Source: Firmicutes bacterium HGW-Firmicutes-2 (GTDB lineage Bacteria > Bacillota > Clostridia > Lachnospirales > Vallitaleaceae). Taken from it: a stretch of DNA of 50,522 nt. The notes beneath the pieces were generated by a model, which was not told the DNA's origin, did not search any database, and saw nothing but the letters and a program-made list of their open reading frames with translations. The stretch lies in contig PGZV01000008.1 of the NCBI GenBank assembly GCA_002841495.1, forward strand, positions 1 through 50,522, read 5' to 3'. Made by a program: the position numbers and the translations under genes. This document shows, one piece after another, positions 50,446 through 50,522 of the stretch. The number at the start of each line of letters is the position of its first letter. The stretch's first letter is position 1.

Positions 50446-50522
50446 GACTAACTATATGAAGTCAAGAAGAAATTCATAGTTTTTATGTTTTGTTTAATAG
50501 TTAAAAAAACGCACAACAAATA

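Noticed and set aside
1-50522. CRISPR array, tRNA, rRNA, IS element
   Set aside because: I looked for regularly spaced repeats, tRNA-like cloverleaf ends, rRNA signatures and transposase genes with inverted repeats, and saw none.

Overview
The window is low-GC DNA from a member of the Bacillota, most likely an anaerobic Clostridia-type bacterium. Evidence for this: strong GGAGG ribosome-binding sites, frequent TTG/GTG starts, ImmA/ImmR-type regulation, an unmistakable nickel/cobalt riboswitch and mostly AT-rich codon use. I cannot name the species. No rRNA, tRNA, CRISPR array or IS transposase is visible.

Region 1 (1-11.8 kb) is a one-strand defence cluster. It holds the 3' end of hsdS overlapping hsdR (type I restriction), a small PC4/YdbC-like protein, mcrB and mcrC (modification-dependent restriction), and a WYL regulator. 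Two unrecognised proteins (103 and 518 aa) follow. Last is a CBASS-like pair: a CD-NTase, here split by a one-base frameshift in an A run, and an S-4TM pore-forming effector. Short spacings and overlaps suggest long transcripts.

Region 2 (11.8-21.1 kb) is the control and recombination module of an integrative element. A divergent ImmA/ImmR pair faces a strong promoter that carries a LexA-type palindrome. Downstream lie an ArpU-like regulator, a sigma-region-4 protein, 650 bases of structured non-coding DNA, a SHOCT-like protein and three overlapping serine recombinases; the middle one lacks the catalytic domain. A 1.35 kb cassette with two divergent unknown genes is inserted in this module, between 106-bp direct repeats made of the 5' end of the ArpU-like gene.

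Region 3 (21.1-30.6 kb) carries more defence cargo. It holds two small proteins, a complete three-gene ABC-3C system (nuclease-like protein, middle component, DUF3732 SMC-like ATPase), and a 1678-aa protein that joins a sacsin/HSP90-type ATPase, an AlbA-like domain and a C-terminal caspase-like domain.

Region 4 (30.9-50.5 kb) looks like ordinary chromosome with stress and metal functions. It contains MarR-MATE efflux, an anchored trypsin-like protease overlapping a VanZ protein, an ECF sigma/anti-sigma pair, and a general-stress glycine-zipper protein. A clade-2 catalase, CsoR-CopA copper export with a 4-TM protein and an LDCC-type peptide, a NiCo-riboswitch-controlled cation exporter, a DODA-type dioxygenase and an alpha/beta hydrolase follow. 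It ends with an osmoprotectant ABC transporter. The stress protein and the catalase share a leader RNA (hairpin, pseudoknot, terminator) that I could not match to a known class.
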